A DNA stretch of 64,000 nt. It comes from a candidate division KSB1 bacterium (GTDB taxonomy: Bacteria > Zhuqueibacterota > Zhuqueibacteria > Zhuqueibacterales > Zhuqueibacteraceae). The notes beneath the pieces were generated by a model that was given only the letters and a program-made list of their open reading frames with translations, searched no databases and was not told the DNA's origin. A program made the translations under genes and the position numbers. Shown here in pieces: positions 47,631 through 55,806 of the stretch (position 1 is its first letter; the number at the start of each line of letters is the position of its first letter). The stretch covers positions 1 through 64,000 of the forward strand of contig JAPDPX010000015.1 of the NCBI GenBank assembly GCA_034506255.1. Reading direction: 5' to 3'.

Positions 47631-48611
47631 ATGCGGTCCCTCCAACCTCGATGGTGCCATGGGATGAATCAAAGAGCAACTTTGCCGGTGTTCGCCTGTC
47701 TGGCCCTGCTGTGGCCCGGCTCTCCGGGAAGGCATGCTCCGCTGCAGCAGTCCGCCAAACAAGTCATTGCCCGGCGCGGCGACACGCTCAGCTTTCTGGC
47801 GCTGCGCTACTACGGCTTTTTCAATGATTCCCTCCAGGCGGTGCTGGCAGCCGCCAATCCTGCGAAGAACCTGAATGAGCTGCAGGCCGGTGACACGCTG
47901 ACCTTTCCGCCGCGGCCGGGGAATCAAGCTCTCCCCGAGGTGCTGCAGAGTGCGGCGGCCGGCGCGGTGCTGACCTATCTGGAGGGTGAAGTGAGCTGTC
48001 GCCGGCCGCAGTACAGCCCGGCGTTTGTCGCGGCGCGGCCCAATCTGGTGTTGCGCAGCGGCGATGAAATCAAGACCGGCAAAAACGGCCGCGCGGAACT
48101 GGTGCTGGACAACCGCAGCGTCCTGCGCCTGGATGCCAATTCCCATTTGCGCATTGCGGCGTTGCAGCATGCCGGCACCTATCAAGCCAGGTTTGCATTT
48201 GCTGTCGGCTCGCTGTGGACCCGCATCACCAAATTGTTGCAGCAGAAGCCGCAAATCGAGGTCGAGTTTCCCACGGCGATTGCCGGGGTGCAGGGCACCA
48301 CATATCGCACGGTGGTCGCGCCGGACAGCGCCACCACCGTGCGGGTATATGACGGCGCCGTCGAAGTGCGCAACAGTCCGGCCGCCGGCCGCCGCGGCCC
48401 GCCGCAACGCATCGGCCCGCCGCAGCAGGTACCGGGGCCCGCACAAGTATCACTCGACACCTGGATCAAACTCGTGCGTGCTTACCAGGAAATTCACATT
48501 GCCAAAAACGGCAGACCTTCGGATCCACGCGCGTTTCGCGACCAGGGCGCGGAGCTGGATTGGGTGCACTGGAATCAACAGCGTGACCGCGAGCTCGATA
48601 CCGAGCCGTGA
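47631..48611 (+). CDS. LysM-FecR domain exported protein
   Basis: Protein of 326 residues with an N-terminal hydrophobic signal (ATLPVFACLALLW). A LysM domain (~45-95, VIARRGDTLSFLALRYYGFF and LNELQAGDTLTFPP) should bind peptidoglycan. A FecR-type beta domain (~110-240) follows with LTYLEGEVSCRR, LRSGDEIKTGKNGRAELVLD, LRLDANSHLRI and TAIAGVQGTTYR. The ATG at 47631 has GGGAG nine bases upstream; an inner ATG lies at 47664. FecR domains beside CHASE2 proteins recur in bacteria, and here the next gene encodes a CHASE2 kinase, so a wall- or envelope-sensing role is plausible. Confidence 0.85.
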   Translation: MRSLQPRWCHGMNQRATLPVFACLALLWPGSPGRHAPLQQSAKQVIARRGDTLSFLALRYYGFFNDSLQAVLAAANPAKNLNELQAGDTLTFPPRPGNQALPEVLQSAAAGAVLTYLEGEVSCRRPQYSPAFVAARPNLVLRSGDEIKTGKNGRAELVLDNRSVLRLDANSHLRIAALQHAGTYQARFAFAVGSLWTRITKLLQQKPQIEVEFPTAIAGVQGTTYRTVVAPDSATTVRVYDGAVEVRNSPAAGRRGPPQRIGPPQQVPGPAQVSLDTWIKLVRAYQEIHIAKNGRPSDPRAFRDQGAELDWVHWNQQRDRELDTEP

Positions 48612-48951
48612 TTTCTTCGGAAAAGGCATGTTTCCGGCCACGCCAAGTTTGTCATCCCCGAAGAGGCAGAACACGCCGGGAGGTGCCTTCTGCAAAAACA
48701 CCATGCATTCCGCCGTGCGCCGGTGAATTCATGACAGCTCAGCCAAGCTGTGGCCGTGGCCTGCATTTGCCCCCACTGGTGAAGCTTCATGCCGCGGCCC
48801 AGCCGTGGCAGATCCTGTGTGGTGAGCTGTCACGGGAGATCACATCTGCGGGCGGAACGCGATTGCCAAACGTTGCAATGCAGCGGCAGAATCTTTTGGC
48901 CATGCCTTGTCACCGTTCCGAGGGGAATGGTGATGCCTGCTTCTCCGGTTT
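48612..48951. other. Intergenic region, nothing recognised
   Basis: 340 bases between the LysM-FecR and CHASE2-kinase genes without a coding signature or a convincing terminator. Confidence 0.4.
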
Positions 48952-51108
48952 ATGATGACCAAACCATCGCTTCGCCCCTCTCTTTCACTCATTGTCCCCA
49001 GTGTGCTGTTGTTGCTCGCCGCACTGCTACACCTGCGCCTGTTGCCGTTGTCAAACACACTGGAATGGTTCGAGCGCCAGAATCTCGATCTCTGCTTTCG
49101 GTTGCGCGGCCCCCTGCCTGCCGATTCGAGTGTGGTGCTGGTGACCATCGATGATGCCAGTCTCATGCGCGTGGGTGCCTGGCCGTGGCCGCGGCATACA
49201 CTTGCCAGATTGCTGCAAAACATACTCGCGGCGCAACCGCGGCTGGTGGTTTTGGATGTCATTCTGCCGGCGCGGCCGGAGGAGGCCGCCGGCACTGCGG
49301 AACTGGCGCGGGTGATGCGCGACAGCCGCATGCAAGGCGGTGCCGGCGTGATTCTGCCCTATTACTTCTCCCGGATCAGCCGGCAGCCGGTGCCCGACAG
49401 TGAGCCACCACCCGCCCCCGTCGCCGCCAGCGCCCTCATCCTGTTCGATGCGCCGCCGCAGGAGGTGGCCCGGCTGCCGTGGTTGCATGCCGCCGGTCTC
49501 AATCATGCCTCGCTGGATTTGCTCTCTGCCAGCCTGCCGGGCGGCCACATCAATCTCATCAGCACGGAAGCCGGTGGCGGCGAGGTGGTGCGCTGGGAGG
49601 CACAGATCGTGCGATATGGCGGGTACTATCTGCCCGCCCTGCCGTTGCAGATTGCAGCGCAGGCGGAACAACTCACGCGCGGCCAAATTCGTTTGCAAGC
49701 CGGACAAGGGATTCAACTCGGCGAGCGGTTCATTCCCACTGATCGCGCCGGCTGCACGCTCATCAACTATTATGGCCCGGCGGGTAGATTTCGTCAAATT
49801 TCTGCGGTGGAGTTTTTGCAGGGCCGGGCGCCGGCACTCGCGGGCAAAATCGTTTTGGTGGGGGTCACGGCTGCCGGCACACAGGATTTTCTGGCTTCGC
49901 CCTTTGCCAGCCGGCTGCCGGGTGTGGAAAAACTCGCCACCTCCACCGCCAACATTTTGCGGCAGGAGATGCTGCAGCGACCGGATTATTTGGTGGCAGT
50001 GGAAATCCTGCTGATGTTTGCCGCCGGCATGCTGGCCTTCTGGGGTTGCCGGCGTTGGCCGCAGACCCCGGGCGCTGTCCTGCTGGCGGGGTTGGCGTTG
50101 CTGCTGTGGGTGCTTGGCTTTGCCGCTTTTGCAGGCGGCAGACTGTGGTTGCACAGCCTTGGCTTGGCGCTGGCGCCGGTTCTGACAGGCGGCAGTACGC
50201 TGCTGCTGGCAGAAAAGAAGAAAGGCCCGGCCGCATCTCCGGTGGTCCCATCACCCTCGACCGCGGTGACCGAGGTGATTACCGACCGCGGCGGGTTGCG
50301 CCGCCTCGGCCGATTCGAAATTATCGCCGAGGCCGGGGCGGGCGCGATGGGGAAAATTTATGCGGCGATCGATCCCACCATCGGCCGCAAAGTCGCGATC
50401 AAGATTCTGCATCCGATGCCCGGTCTCTCCCCCGCCGGCCGGCAGCGAATGCGTGAGCGTTTTTTGCGCGAGGCGCGCGCCGCCGGCAGTTTGAATCATC
50501 CCAACATCGTCACCATTCACCAGGCGGATGAAGCGGCCGGCCATTTCTTCATTGTCATGGAATTTCTCGAAGGCGAGCCGCTCGACGAAATGCTTGAACA
50601 GCAGGCACCGCTGCCGCTGCCGCGCCTGCACCGTCTGACGACGCAGGTCGCCAGCGCCCTGGATTATGCCCACAGTCGCGGCGTGGTGCATCGCGACATC
50701 AAACCTTCGAATTTGATGATCCTGGCCGGCGACACGGTGAAGATTTTGGATTTTGGCATCGCCCATCTCGCCCAGTCGACGCTGACCCAGGAGGGTGCGG
50801 TGTTGGGCACGCCCTGTTACATGTCGCCGGAGCAATTGCGCGGAGAGAAGATCGACGGTCGCGCCGATGTCTTTTCACTGGCGGCAGTGGTTTATGAGAT
50901 GGCCACCCGGCAACGGCCGTTTGCCGGGGATAACGTCGCGGCGATTTCCACCCAGATTCTTGCAGGCCGGCTGACCCGGCCCACGACCCTCAACCCCAGA
51001 CTGCCGGCGGCGTTCGATGAAATCCTGCTGCAGGCACTCCATCCTGATCGGGAACGGCGTTACGCCACTGCCGGCGCTTTTGCCGCGGCATTGCAGCGCT
51101 TGTTGTGA
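48952..51108 (+). CDS. CHASE2-domain transmembrane Ser/Thr protein kinase
   Basis: Membrane receptor kinase of 718 residues. Topology: a membrane segment at ~10-30, a periplasmic CHASE2 domain (~35-345, VLVTIDDASLMRVGAWPWPR, VVLDVILPARP, AGKIVLVGVTAAGTQDF), about three membrane segments (~348-425), then a cytoplasmic Hanks-type kinase. The kinase has the Gly loop GAGAMGKIY, Lys484 in VAIKIL, catalytic HRD at 580-582 (VVHRDIKPSN), DFG with Asp600, and GTPCYMSPEQLRG. All catalytic residues are present. Neighbours are LysM-FecR and FHA proteins, which suggests an envelope signal is relayed by phosphorylation and read by the FHA protein. Confidence 0.9.
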   Translation: MMTKPSLRPSLSLIVPSVLLLLAALLHLRLLPLSNTLEWFERQNLDLCFRLRGPLPADSSVVLVTIDDASLMRVGAWPWPRHTLARLLQNILAAQPRLVVLDVILPARPEEAAGTAELARVMRDSRMQGGAGVILPYYFSRISRQPVPDSEPPPAPVAASALILFDAPPQEVARLPWLHAAGLNHASLDLLSASLPGGHINLISTEAGGGEVVRWEAQIVRYGGYYLPALPLQIAAQAEQLTRGQIRLQAGQGIQLGERFIPTDRAGCTLINYYGPAGRFRQISAVEFLQGRAPALAGKIVLVGVTAAGTQDFLASPFASRLPGVEKLATSTANILRQEMLQRPDYLVAVEILLMFAAGMLAFWGCRRWPQTPGAVLLAGLALLLWVLGFAAFAGGRLWLHSLGLALAPVLTGGSTLLLAEKKKGPAASPVVPSPSTAVTEVITDRGGLRRLGRFEIIAEAGAGAMGKIYAAIDPTIGRKVAIKILHPMPGLSPAGRQRMRERFLREARAAGSLNHPNIVTIHQADEAAGHFFIVMEFLEGEPLDEMLEQQAPLPLPRLHRLTTQVASALDYAHSRGVVHRDIKPSNLMILAGDTVKILDFGIAHLAQSTLTQEGAVLGTPCYMSPEQLRGEKIDGRADVFSLAAVVYEMATRQRPFAGDNVAAISTQILAGRLTRPTTLNPRLPAAFDEILLQALHPDRERRYATAGAFAAALQRLL

Positions 51109-51360
51109 TTGCAGCAGGATGGCGGCAGAAGCAGGGCGGGCGTGAAGATTTTGCAGAGCAGGCCCCGGCCTGCACCGTTTTGCCGGCAGGTTCGCAGCCC
51201 GCGCCGCGAGATGGGCGCGGCCAACCCGGTGTCGAGGCAAAACGGCACAGCGTGGACGGGAGAAACATGGCCGCCCCCCGTTTGTTGCGCACACGGATTC
51301 ATCCGCGCCGGCGGGCGGCGGGACAGCAGGCCGTTGCATTGAACTTCAAGAGTGTGAAGA

Positions 51361-52662
51361 ATGACCCCGCAACACAAAATCATCCTCGGTGATGCCCGTG
51401 CCATGACCGAGCTGGCGAATACCTCCGTCCATCTCATCATCACCTCCCCGCCGTACTGGCAGCTCAAGGATTACGGCCATGCCGGTCAAATCGGCTTCAA
51501 CGACAGTTACGAGGAGTATATCAACCATCTCAACCTTGTCTGGCAGGAATGCCACCGTGTTCTGCATCCCGGCTGCCGGCTGTGCATCAACATCGGCGAT
51601 CAGTTCGCGCGTGCGGCCTATTACGGCCGCTACAAGATCATTCCCATCCGCACCGAGATCATCAAATTTTGCGAGACCATCGGTTTCGACTACATGGGCG
51701 CGATCATCTGGCAAAAGGTGACCACCACCAACACCAGCGGCGGTGCGACCATCATGGGGTCGTTTCCCCATCCGCGCAACGGCATCGTCAAGCTCGATTA
51801 CGAGTTCATTCTGCTGTTCAAGAAACCCGGCACAGCACCCAAGCCGGCACCGGCGCAAAAGGAAGGCGCGGCGATGACCACGGAGGAATGGAACGAGTAT
51901 TTTCACGGCCACTGGAATTTTCCCGGCGAGAAGCAGAATCAGCATCTCGCAGCGTTTCCGGTGGAGCTGCCGCGGCGCCTGATTCGCATGTTCTCCTTCC
52001 CCGGCGAGACCGTGCTCGATCCCTTCCTGGGCAGCGGCACCACCGTGGTGGCGGCGCAGGCTTTGGGCCGCAACGCGATTGGATACGAAATCAACCGCGC
52101 CTTTCTGCCGGTCATCAAAAACCGGCTCGGCCTCGTGGAAGACAGCCTGTTCGGCGCCGCAATCGCGCCCGACGTGCAGATCATCGAACAGCCGCCTCGC
52201 CGCATCGACTTCCATGCCGAGATTGCAAAGCTGCCCTACATTTTCCGCGACCGGGTGAGGTTCGACCGGAAAGTCGATCCGCGCCGGCGGCATTTCGGCT
52301 CAAAAATCAGCGGCCGCGAGCAGGAAGAGATCACATATTACTCGGTGGCGCGCGTCGAAGCGCCGCATTTGCTCGAGCTCAGCGGCGGCCTCAAAATCCG
52401 CCTGCTGGGGATCAAGCCGCTTCCCGAAAGAGAACGCGCCGCAATCGAATTCATGCAGAAGCTGGTCGCCGGCCAGAAGGTGTTCTTGAAATTCGATCAG
52501 CCGGAATATGACGAAAACAACCGGCGCTGGGCCTATCTTTATTTGAAGAACAAAACCTTCATCAACATGCACCTGCTCAAGAGAGGGCTGGCAGAGGTGG
52601 ACACCACGCAGGAATTTCGCGTCAAACAGCGCATGTTGCAGGTGGCGGGGTCACAAACCTGA
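51361..52662 (+). CDS. DNA methyltransferase fused to an SNase-like (OB-fold) domain
   Basis: Protein of 433 residues. Residues 1 to ~265 are a beta-class DNA amino-methyltransferase: the catalytic motif TSPPYW at 28-33 comes first, and the AdoMet motif DPFLGSGTT at 220-228 comes last. SPPY favours N4-cytosine, but N6-adenine is possible. Residues ~335-425 resemble a staphylococcal-nuclease fold: KIRLLGI with Arg347, a PE pair (Glu356), AAIEFMQKLVAGQKVFLKF, RRWAYLYLKNKTFINMHLL and KRGLAEV. Arg347 and Arg388/389 fit two nuclease arginines, but the metal Asp of the family is replaced (Lys352). No restriction gene is adjacent. Its 3' end overlaps the convergent methyltransferase gene by 12 bases. 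Confidence 0.82.
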   Translation: MTPQHKIILGDARAMTELANTSVHLIITSPPYWQLKDYGHAGQIGFNDSYEEYINHLNLVWQECHRVLHPGCRLCINIGDQFARAAYYGRYKIIPIRTEIIKFCETIGFDYMGAIIWQKVTTTNTSGGATIMGSFPHPRNGIVKLDYEFILLFKKPGTAPKPAPAQKEGAAMTTEEWNEYFHGHWNFPGEKQNQHLAAFPVELPRRLIRMFSFPGETVLDPFLGSGTTVVAAQALGRNAIGYEINRAFLPVIKNRLGLVEDSLFGAAIAPDVQIIEQPPRRIDFHAEIAKLPYIFRDRVRFDRKVDPRRRHFGSKISGREQEEITYYSVARVEAPHLLELSGGLKIRLLGIKPLPERERAAIEFMQKLVAGQKVFLKFDQPEYDENNRRWAYLYLKNKTFINMHLLKRGLAEVDTTQEFRVKQRMLQVAGSQT

Positions 52663-53490
52663 CCGGGCGCCTCCGCAGCCTCCGGCATGCGATCTGATGC
52701 GGCTGTTTATCCCATCCGGGTGGGTGTTCCCTGCTTCCGCCGGCTCCCCTCGTTTCGCCAGACACAACAACGACAAGCCCAGCGGCGCGGAATGTCGCCG
52801 CAGCCAGAACCGTTCAGCCGCAAAGATGGCTTCGAGACAGCGGTTGGCGGAACACAGTTTTTCAAAATCGGAGCGCGGCGGCTGCCGCCGTGCGGGCAGG
52901 GCTTTTTGCAGCAGCCGCAAGCCGGCGATGGGGAGAAAGAGCAGGCTGTTGTAATAGGAAAGGCGGAACGGCTGCAGGCGGGTGACTTGCAGCAGCCGCC
53001 GCAGGTGGGTTTTGTTGTAGCGCCGGCGGTGCTGGTTGATCTCGTCGTGCTCGCTCCAGAGCCACATGAACGCGGGCACGGTGATCACCACCAGGCCATG
53101 CGGCTGGAGCCAGCGCAAGTAATGCGCCAGGGTGGCGGCATCATCATCGACATGTTCCAGGACATCGAAGAAGGTGAGCACATCATAGCGGGTCTGCTGC
53201 CAGGCGGGATCACTGTCGAGGAAAACCCGATGGTGGCCGCGTTGCCGGCAGAGGGTGACGGCCTGCGACGAAATCTCGACGCCGGTCACGGCACCGAATT
53301 CGCGCAGCATTGGCAGCATGGCACCGGTGCCGCAGCCCACGTCCAACAGAGCCAGCCCGGCGGGACGTGACCGGGTCTGCCGGTCGCAAAGGTGCTCGGC
53401 GAGCAGCGTGCGCATGATGCGATTGCGCGCCTGAAACCACCAGTGCGAGTCTTGCACCTCGTTGAACAGGAGATAGTGCCGGTCTTCCAT
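52651..53490 (-). CDS. Class I SAM-dependent methyltransferase
   Basis: Protein of 279 residues that starts MEDRHYLLFNEVQDSHWWF, typical of methyltransferases in surface-sugar and lipid clusters. Motif I is LALLDVGCGTGAMLPML, then VTGVEIS, the DVLTFFDVLEHVDDDAATL region and LQPHGLVVITVPAF. The last third (LRRLLQVTRLQPFRLSYYNS) matches the membrane-associating tail of this group. The ATG at 53490 is chosen for the family start; the longer frame upstream overlaps clpS antiparallel-free space and has no similarity. Substrate unknown. Confidence 0.85.
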   Translation of the reverse strand: MEDRHYLLFNEVQDSHWWFQARNRIMRTLLAEHLCDRQTRSRPAGLALLDVGCGTGAMLPMLREFGAVTGVEISSQAVTLCRQRGHHRVFLDSDPAWQQTRYDVLTFFDVLEHVDDDAATLAHYLRWLQPHGLVVITVPAFMWLWSEHDEINQHRRRYNKTHLRRLLQVTRLQPFRLSYYNSLLFLPIAGLRLLQKALPARRQPPRSDFEKLCSANRCLEAIFAAERFWLRRHSAPLGLSLLCLAKRGEPAEAGNTHPDGINSRIRSHAGGCGGARSGL

Positions 53491-53557
53491 GGCGGGGGCG
53501 GGGGTGGACGAGGCGCAGCCGGCCGGGCTCATGTGCCGCGGCAGCCGGTGAACGGCT

Positions 53558-53905
53558 TCAGCCTTCGATTTCGACCAGCAGTTGAATTTCGCGCAACACG
53601 CCGGCGATGCGAAAACACTCGGCGAATTCGCCGTCATAGGCGATGGCCTTGCCGCGGGTGTGCGCCTCATAGGCGATTTTTTCAGCGTGCTGCTGGCTGC
53701 ATGCCAGCGCCTTTTGCAACTGCAGAATGACTTCGTCGAAGGTGTGAACGTCGTCGTTGTAGAGAATCACCTTCCAGGGTTCGCCGATGCGGGAGCCGGT
53801 GTCATCTTCGACAACGGTTTCTTCATCGGCAACGGGAGTGGGAAGCCCCAGCCAGAGGCGCCATCGGGACTCCAGCCGGGGAGACAAGACAGCGCGACTG
53901 CTCAT
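53558..53905 (-). CDS. clpS: ATP-dependent Clp protease adaptor ClpS
   Basis: N-degron adaptor that delivers proteins with bulky hydrophobic N-termini to ClpAP. It has 115 residues, with an unstructured N-terminus and then the core GEPWKVILYNDDVHTFDEVI, which holds the substrate-binding Asn-Asp-Asp. AEKIAYEAHTRGKAIAYDG, including the conserved His of the binding pocket, follows. Its ATG overlaps the mutY stop (ATGA, 53902-53905), so the two are co-translated. No clpA is present in the window. Confidence 0.93.
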   Translation of the reverse strand: MSSRAVLSPRLESRWRLWLGLPTPVADEETVVEDDTGSRIGEPWKVILYNDDVHTFDEVILQLQKALACSQQHAEKIAYEAHTRGKAIAYDGEFAECFRIAGVLREIQLLVEIEG

Positions 53906-55032
53906 ACGACTCCATTTTCGTTTGCCAGCGCGGCAATAATGCGCCGGTTCGCGGTGGAGAAGGCATATTGGTGCAGGTCACCAGGCGCCACCCATTTCCA
54001 GCGCTGGCAGGCCAGCGCCTGCGGCTGACCGCGCAGGTAAGCGCAATGGTAGACGTGCAGGGTTGCCCGAAAATGGGTGTAGCCATGCTCGATCGTCATC
54101 AGGCTTTTGCCGACTTTGACCTCGATGACCAACTGCCGGCGCAGCGCACGCCGGAGCGCGGTGGCATGCCGCTCACCCTGCTGCAGCGCGGTATTGGGGA
54201 ACTCCCATAATCCGCCGAGCAGGCCGCGGGCAGGGCGCTGATTGATGAGCACCCGGCCACGCTTCCACACCAGCGCCACAGCCAGGTGATGATGCGGCAG
54301 CGGCGGCTTGCGGCGGCGCGCCGGCAATTGCGCCGGGTCATGCAGATGATTGTAGGCACAACAGTAGTTCTTTGCGGGACATTGCCCGCAGGCCGGGCGG
54401 CGCGGGGTGCACACCAACGCCCCCAACTCCATCATGGCCTGGTTCCAGTCACGCGCCCGGCCGGCTTTGAGCAGCGCTTGTGCCAGGGCACGAAAAAGTT
54501 TTTTGCCCGGTGGTTCGCGCGGGGGCAGTGTCACCTGAAACAGCCGGCTGAGTACGCGCTCGACATTGCCATCCACCACGGCCTGATCGCGGTTGAAGGC
54601 GATGCTGGCAATCGCCGCCGCCGTGTAAGGTCCGATGCCCGGAATCTGCAGCAGCCCGTCATAGTCGCGCGGCAGTTCACCCTGCCAGGCTTCATGAACA
54701 TATTGTGCCGCCCGGTGCAGATGACGGGCGCGCGCATAATAACCCATGCCCTCCCACGCCTTGAGCACATCGTCAAGCGGGGCCCGTGCCAGCGCTGTCA
54801 GCGTGGGGAAGCGCTGCAAAAACGGGTCGTAGTAGGCCACGACCTTGGCGGTTTGCGTTTGCTGGAGCATCACTTCCGCGACCCAGATGGCGTAGGGGTC
54901 GCGTTGCCGGCGCCAGGGCAGATCACGCTGTGCCGCCGCGTACCAGTGGAGCAGCTTGTGTTGCAACGCCCGGCGTCGAGCAGGCGGGATGCGATCCAGG
55001 TGGACATGTAAATCGGGAATCGTGCGTGGCAT
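53902..55032 (-). CDS. mutY: A/G-specific adenine glycosylase MutY
   Basis: Base-excision repair enzyme of 376 residues that removes adenine paired with 8-oxoguanine. The HhH-GPD domain shows DLPWRRQRDPYAIWVAEVML, the LQIPGIGPYTAAAIASIAF hairpin, and VDGNVERVLSRLF with the catalytic Asp. The 4Fe-4S loop has Cys in LVCTPRRPACGQCPAKNYC. The C-terminal NUDIX-like 8-oxoG-reading domain is present (LWEFPNTALQQGE, IEHGYTHFRATLHVY). The start at 55032 has no clear ribosome site; an upstream in-frame start would add 15 residues. Confidence 0.94.
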   Translation of the reverse strand: MPRTIPDLHVHLDRIPPARRRALQHKLLHWYAAAQRDLPWRRQRDPYAIWVAEVMLQQTQTAKVVAYYDPFLQRFPTLTALARAPLDDVLKAWEGMGYYARARHLHRAAQYVHEAWQGELPRDYDGLLQIPGIGPYTAAAIASIAFNRDQAVVDGNVERVLSRLFQVTLPPREPPGKKLFRALAQALLKAGRARDWNQAMMELGALVCTPRRPACGQCPAKNYCCAYNHLHDPAQLPARRRKPPLPHHHLAVALVWKRGRVLINQRPARGLLGGLWEFPNTALQQGERHATALRRALRRQLVIEVKVGKSLMTIEHGYTHFRATLHVYHCAYLRGQPQALACQRWKWVAPGDLHQYAFSTANRRIIAALANENGVV

Positions 55033-55130
55033 CGTTTTTCCGCGGGCGAATGTAAGGCCGGACGGTGAGATTCGCAACTTGAAATTTGGCAGCCGGCCCG
55101 CCGGAAAAATTTCCAGAGAAAGAAAAGCAG

Positions 55131-55159
55131 TTGATACCGGCGGGTGAATTTTGTATATT
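55131..55159 (+). promoter_or_regulatory. Sigma70-type promoter of greA
   Basis: TTGATA (55131-55136) and TATATT (55154-55159) are exactly 17 bases apart, each five of six to the -35 and -10 consensus. It lies 136 bases before the greA start and points towards it. Confidence 0.7.
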
Positions 55160-55191
55160 GGCGCGCTTTCAAAATCACGTGATCACCCTTC

Positions 55192-55222
55192 AGCCATTCC
55201 AGCGCTTTCTTGTGGAATGGCT
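55192..55222 (+). promoter_or_regulatory. Hairpin in the greA 5' leader
   Basis: AGCCATTCC (55192-55200) pairs perfectly with GGAATGGCT (55214-55222), followed by TTGCTTT. It lies in the ~125-base leader between the promoter and the start, so it could act as an attenuator or an RNA stabiliser. Confidence 0.5.
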
Positions 55223-55294
55223 TTGCTTTATCCTGCGCGGGCAATCTCAACCATCAGACGGCGCCGTCTCACCCTGTTCAAGGAGCTCTCAGTC

Positions 55295-55777
55295 ATGAAG
55301 CAGTACTATTTCACCGAAGCCGGCTACGAAAAACTGCGCAAGGAAATCGAGCGCATCGAAAAATATCTGAAGAACGACATCGCCAGGGAAATTGCAACTG
55401 CGCGCGAGCACGGCGATCTGCGCGAAAATGCCGAATACGAGTCCGCCAAGAACAAACAGGCCAACTACATGGCCAAGCTCGGCATGCTGCAGGAACGCTT
55501 TCAGAATGCGCGCATCATCCGCAAGGGCGACCTGCCGGAGGGCATTGTCACGCTGGGCAAGATGGTCACGATTGTCGACACCGCCACCAAAGAAACGGAA
55601 AAGTACATCATCCTCGGTGACGGGGAGACCGATTTGGAAAAAAACATCATCAGTTATCAATCACCGATTGCCCAGGCTTTGATGAAGCACAAGGTGGGTG
55701 ACCTCGTCGAGATCAAACTGCCCCGCCGCATCAAGAAGGTCGAAATCGTGGCAATCACATTCTACGAAGATATGTAA
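55295..55777 (+). CDS. greA: Transcription elongation factor GreA
   Basis: Binds RNA polymerase's secondary channel and stimulates cleavage of backtracked RNA. It has 160 residues. The N-terminal coiled coil (YFTEAGYEKLRKEIERI and IATAREHGDLRENAEYESAK) contains the acidic tip Asp-Glu pair region GDLRENAEY. The C-terminal FKBP-like domain includes TLGKMVTIVD, YIILGDGETDLEKNIISYQS and HKVGDLVEI. AAGGAG lies 10 bases before the ATG at 55295. Confidence 0.95.
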   Translation: MKQYYFTEAGYEKLRKEIERIEKYLKNDIAREIATAREHGDLRENAEYESAKNKQANYMAKLGMLQERFQNARIIRKGDLPEGIVTLGKMVTIVDTATKETEKYIILGDGETDLEKNIISYQSPIAQALMKHKVGDLVEIKLPRRIKKVEIVAITFYEDM

Positions 55778-55806
55778 GCGCGGCCGTGCCGGCCACCAGC
55801 GCATTT

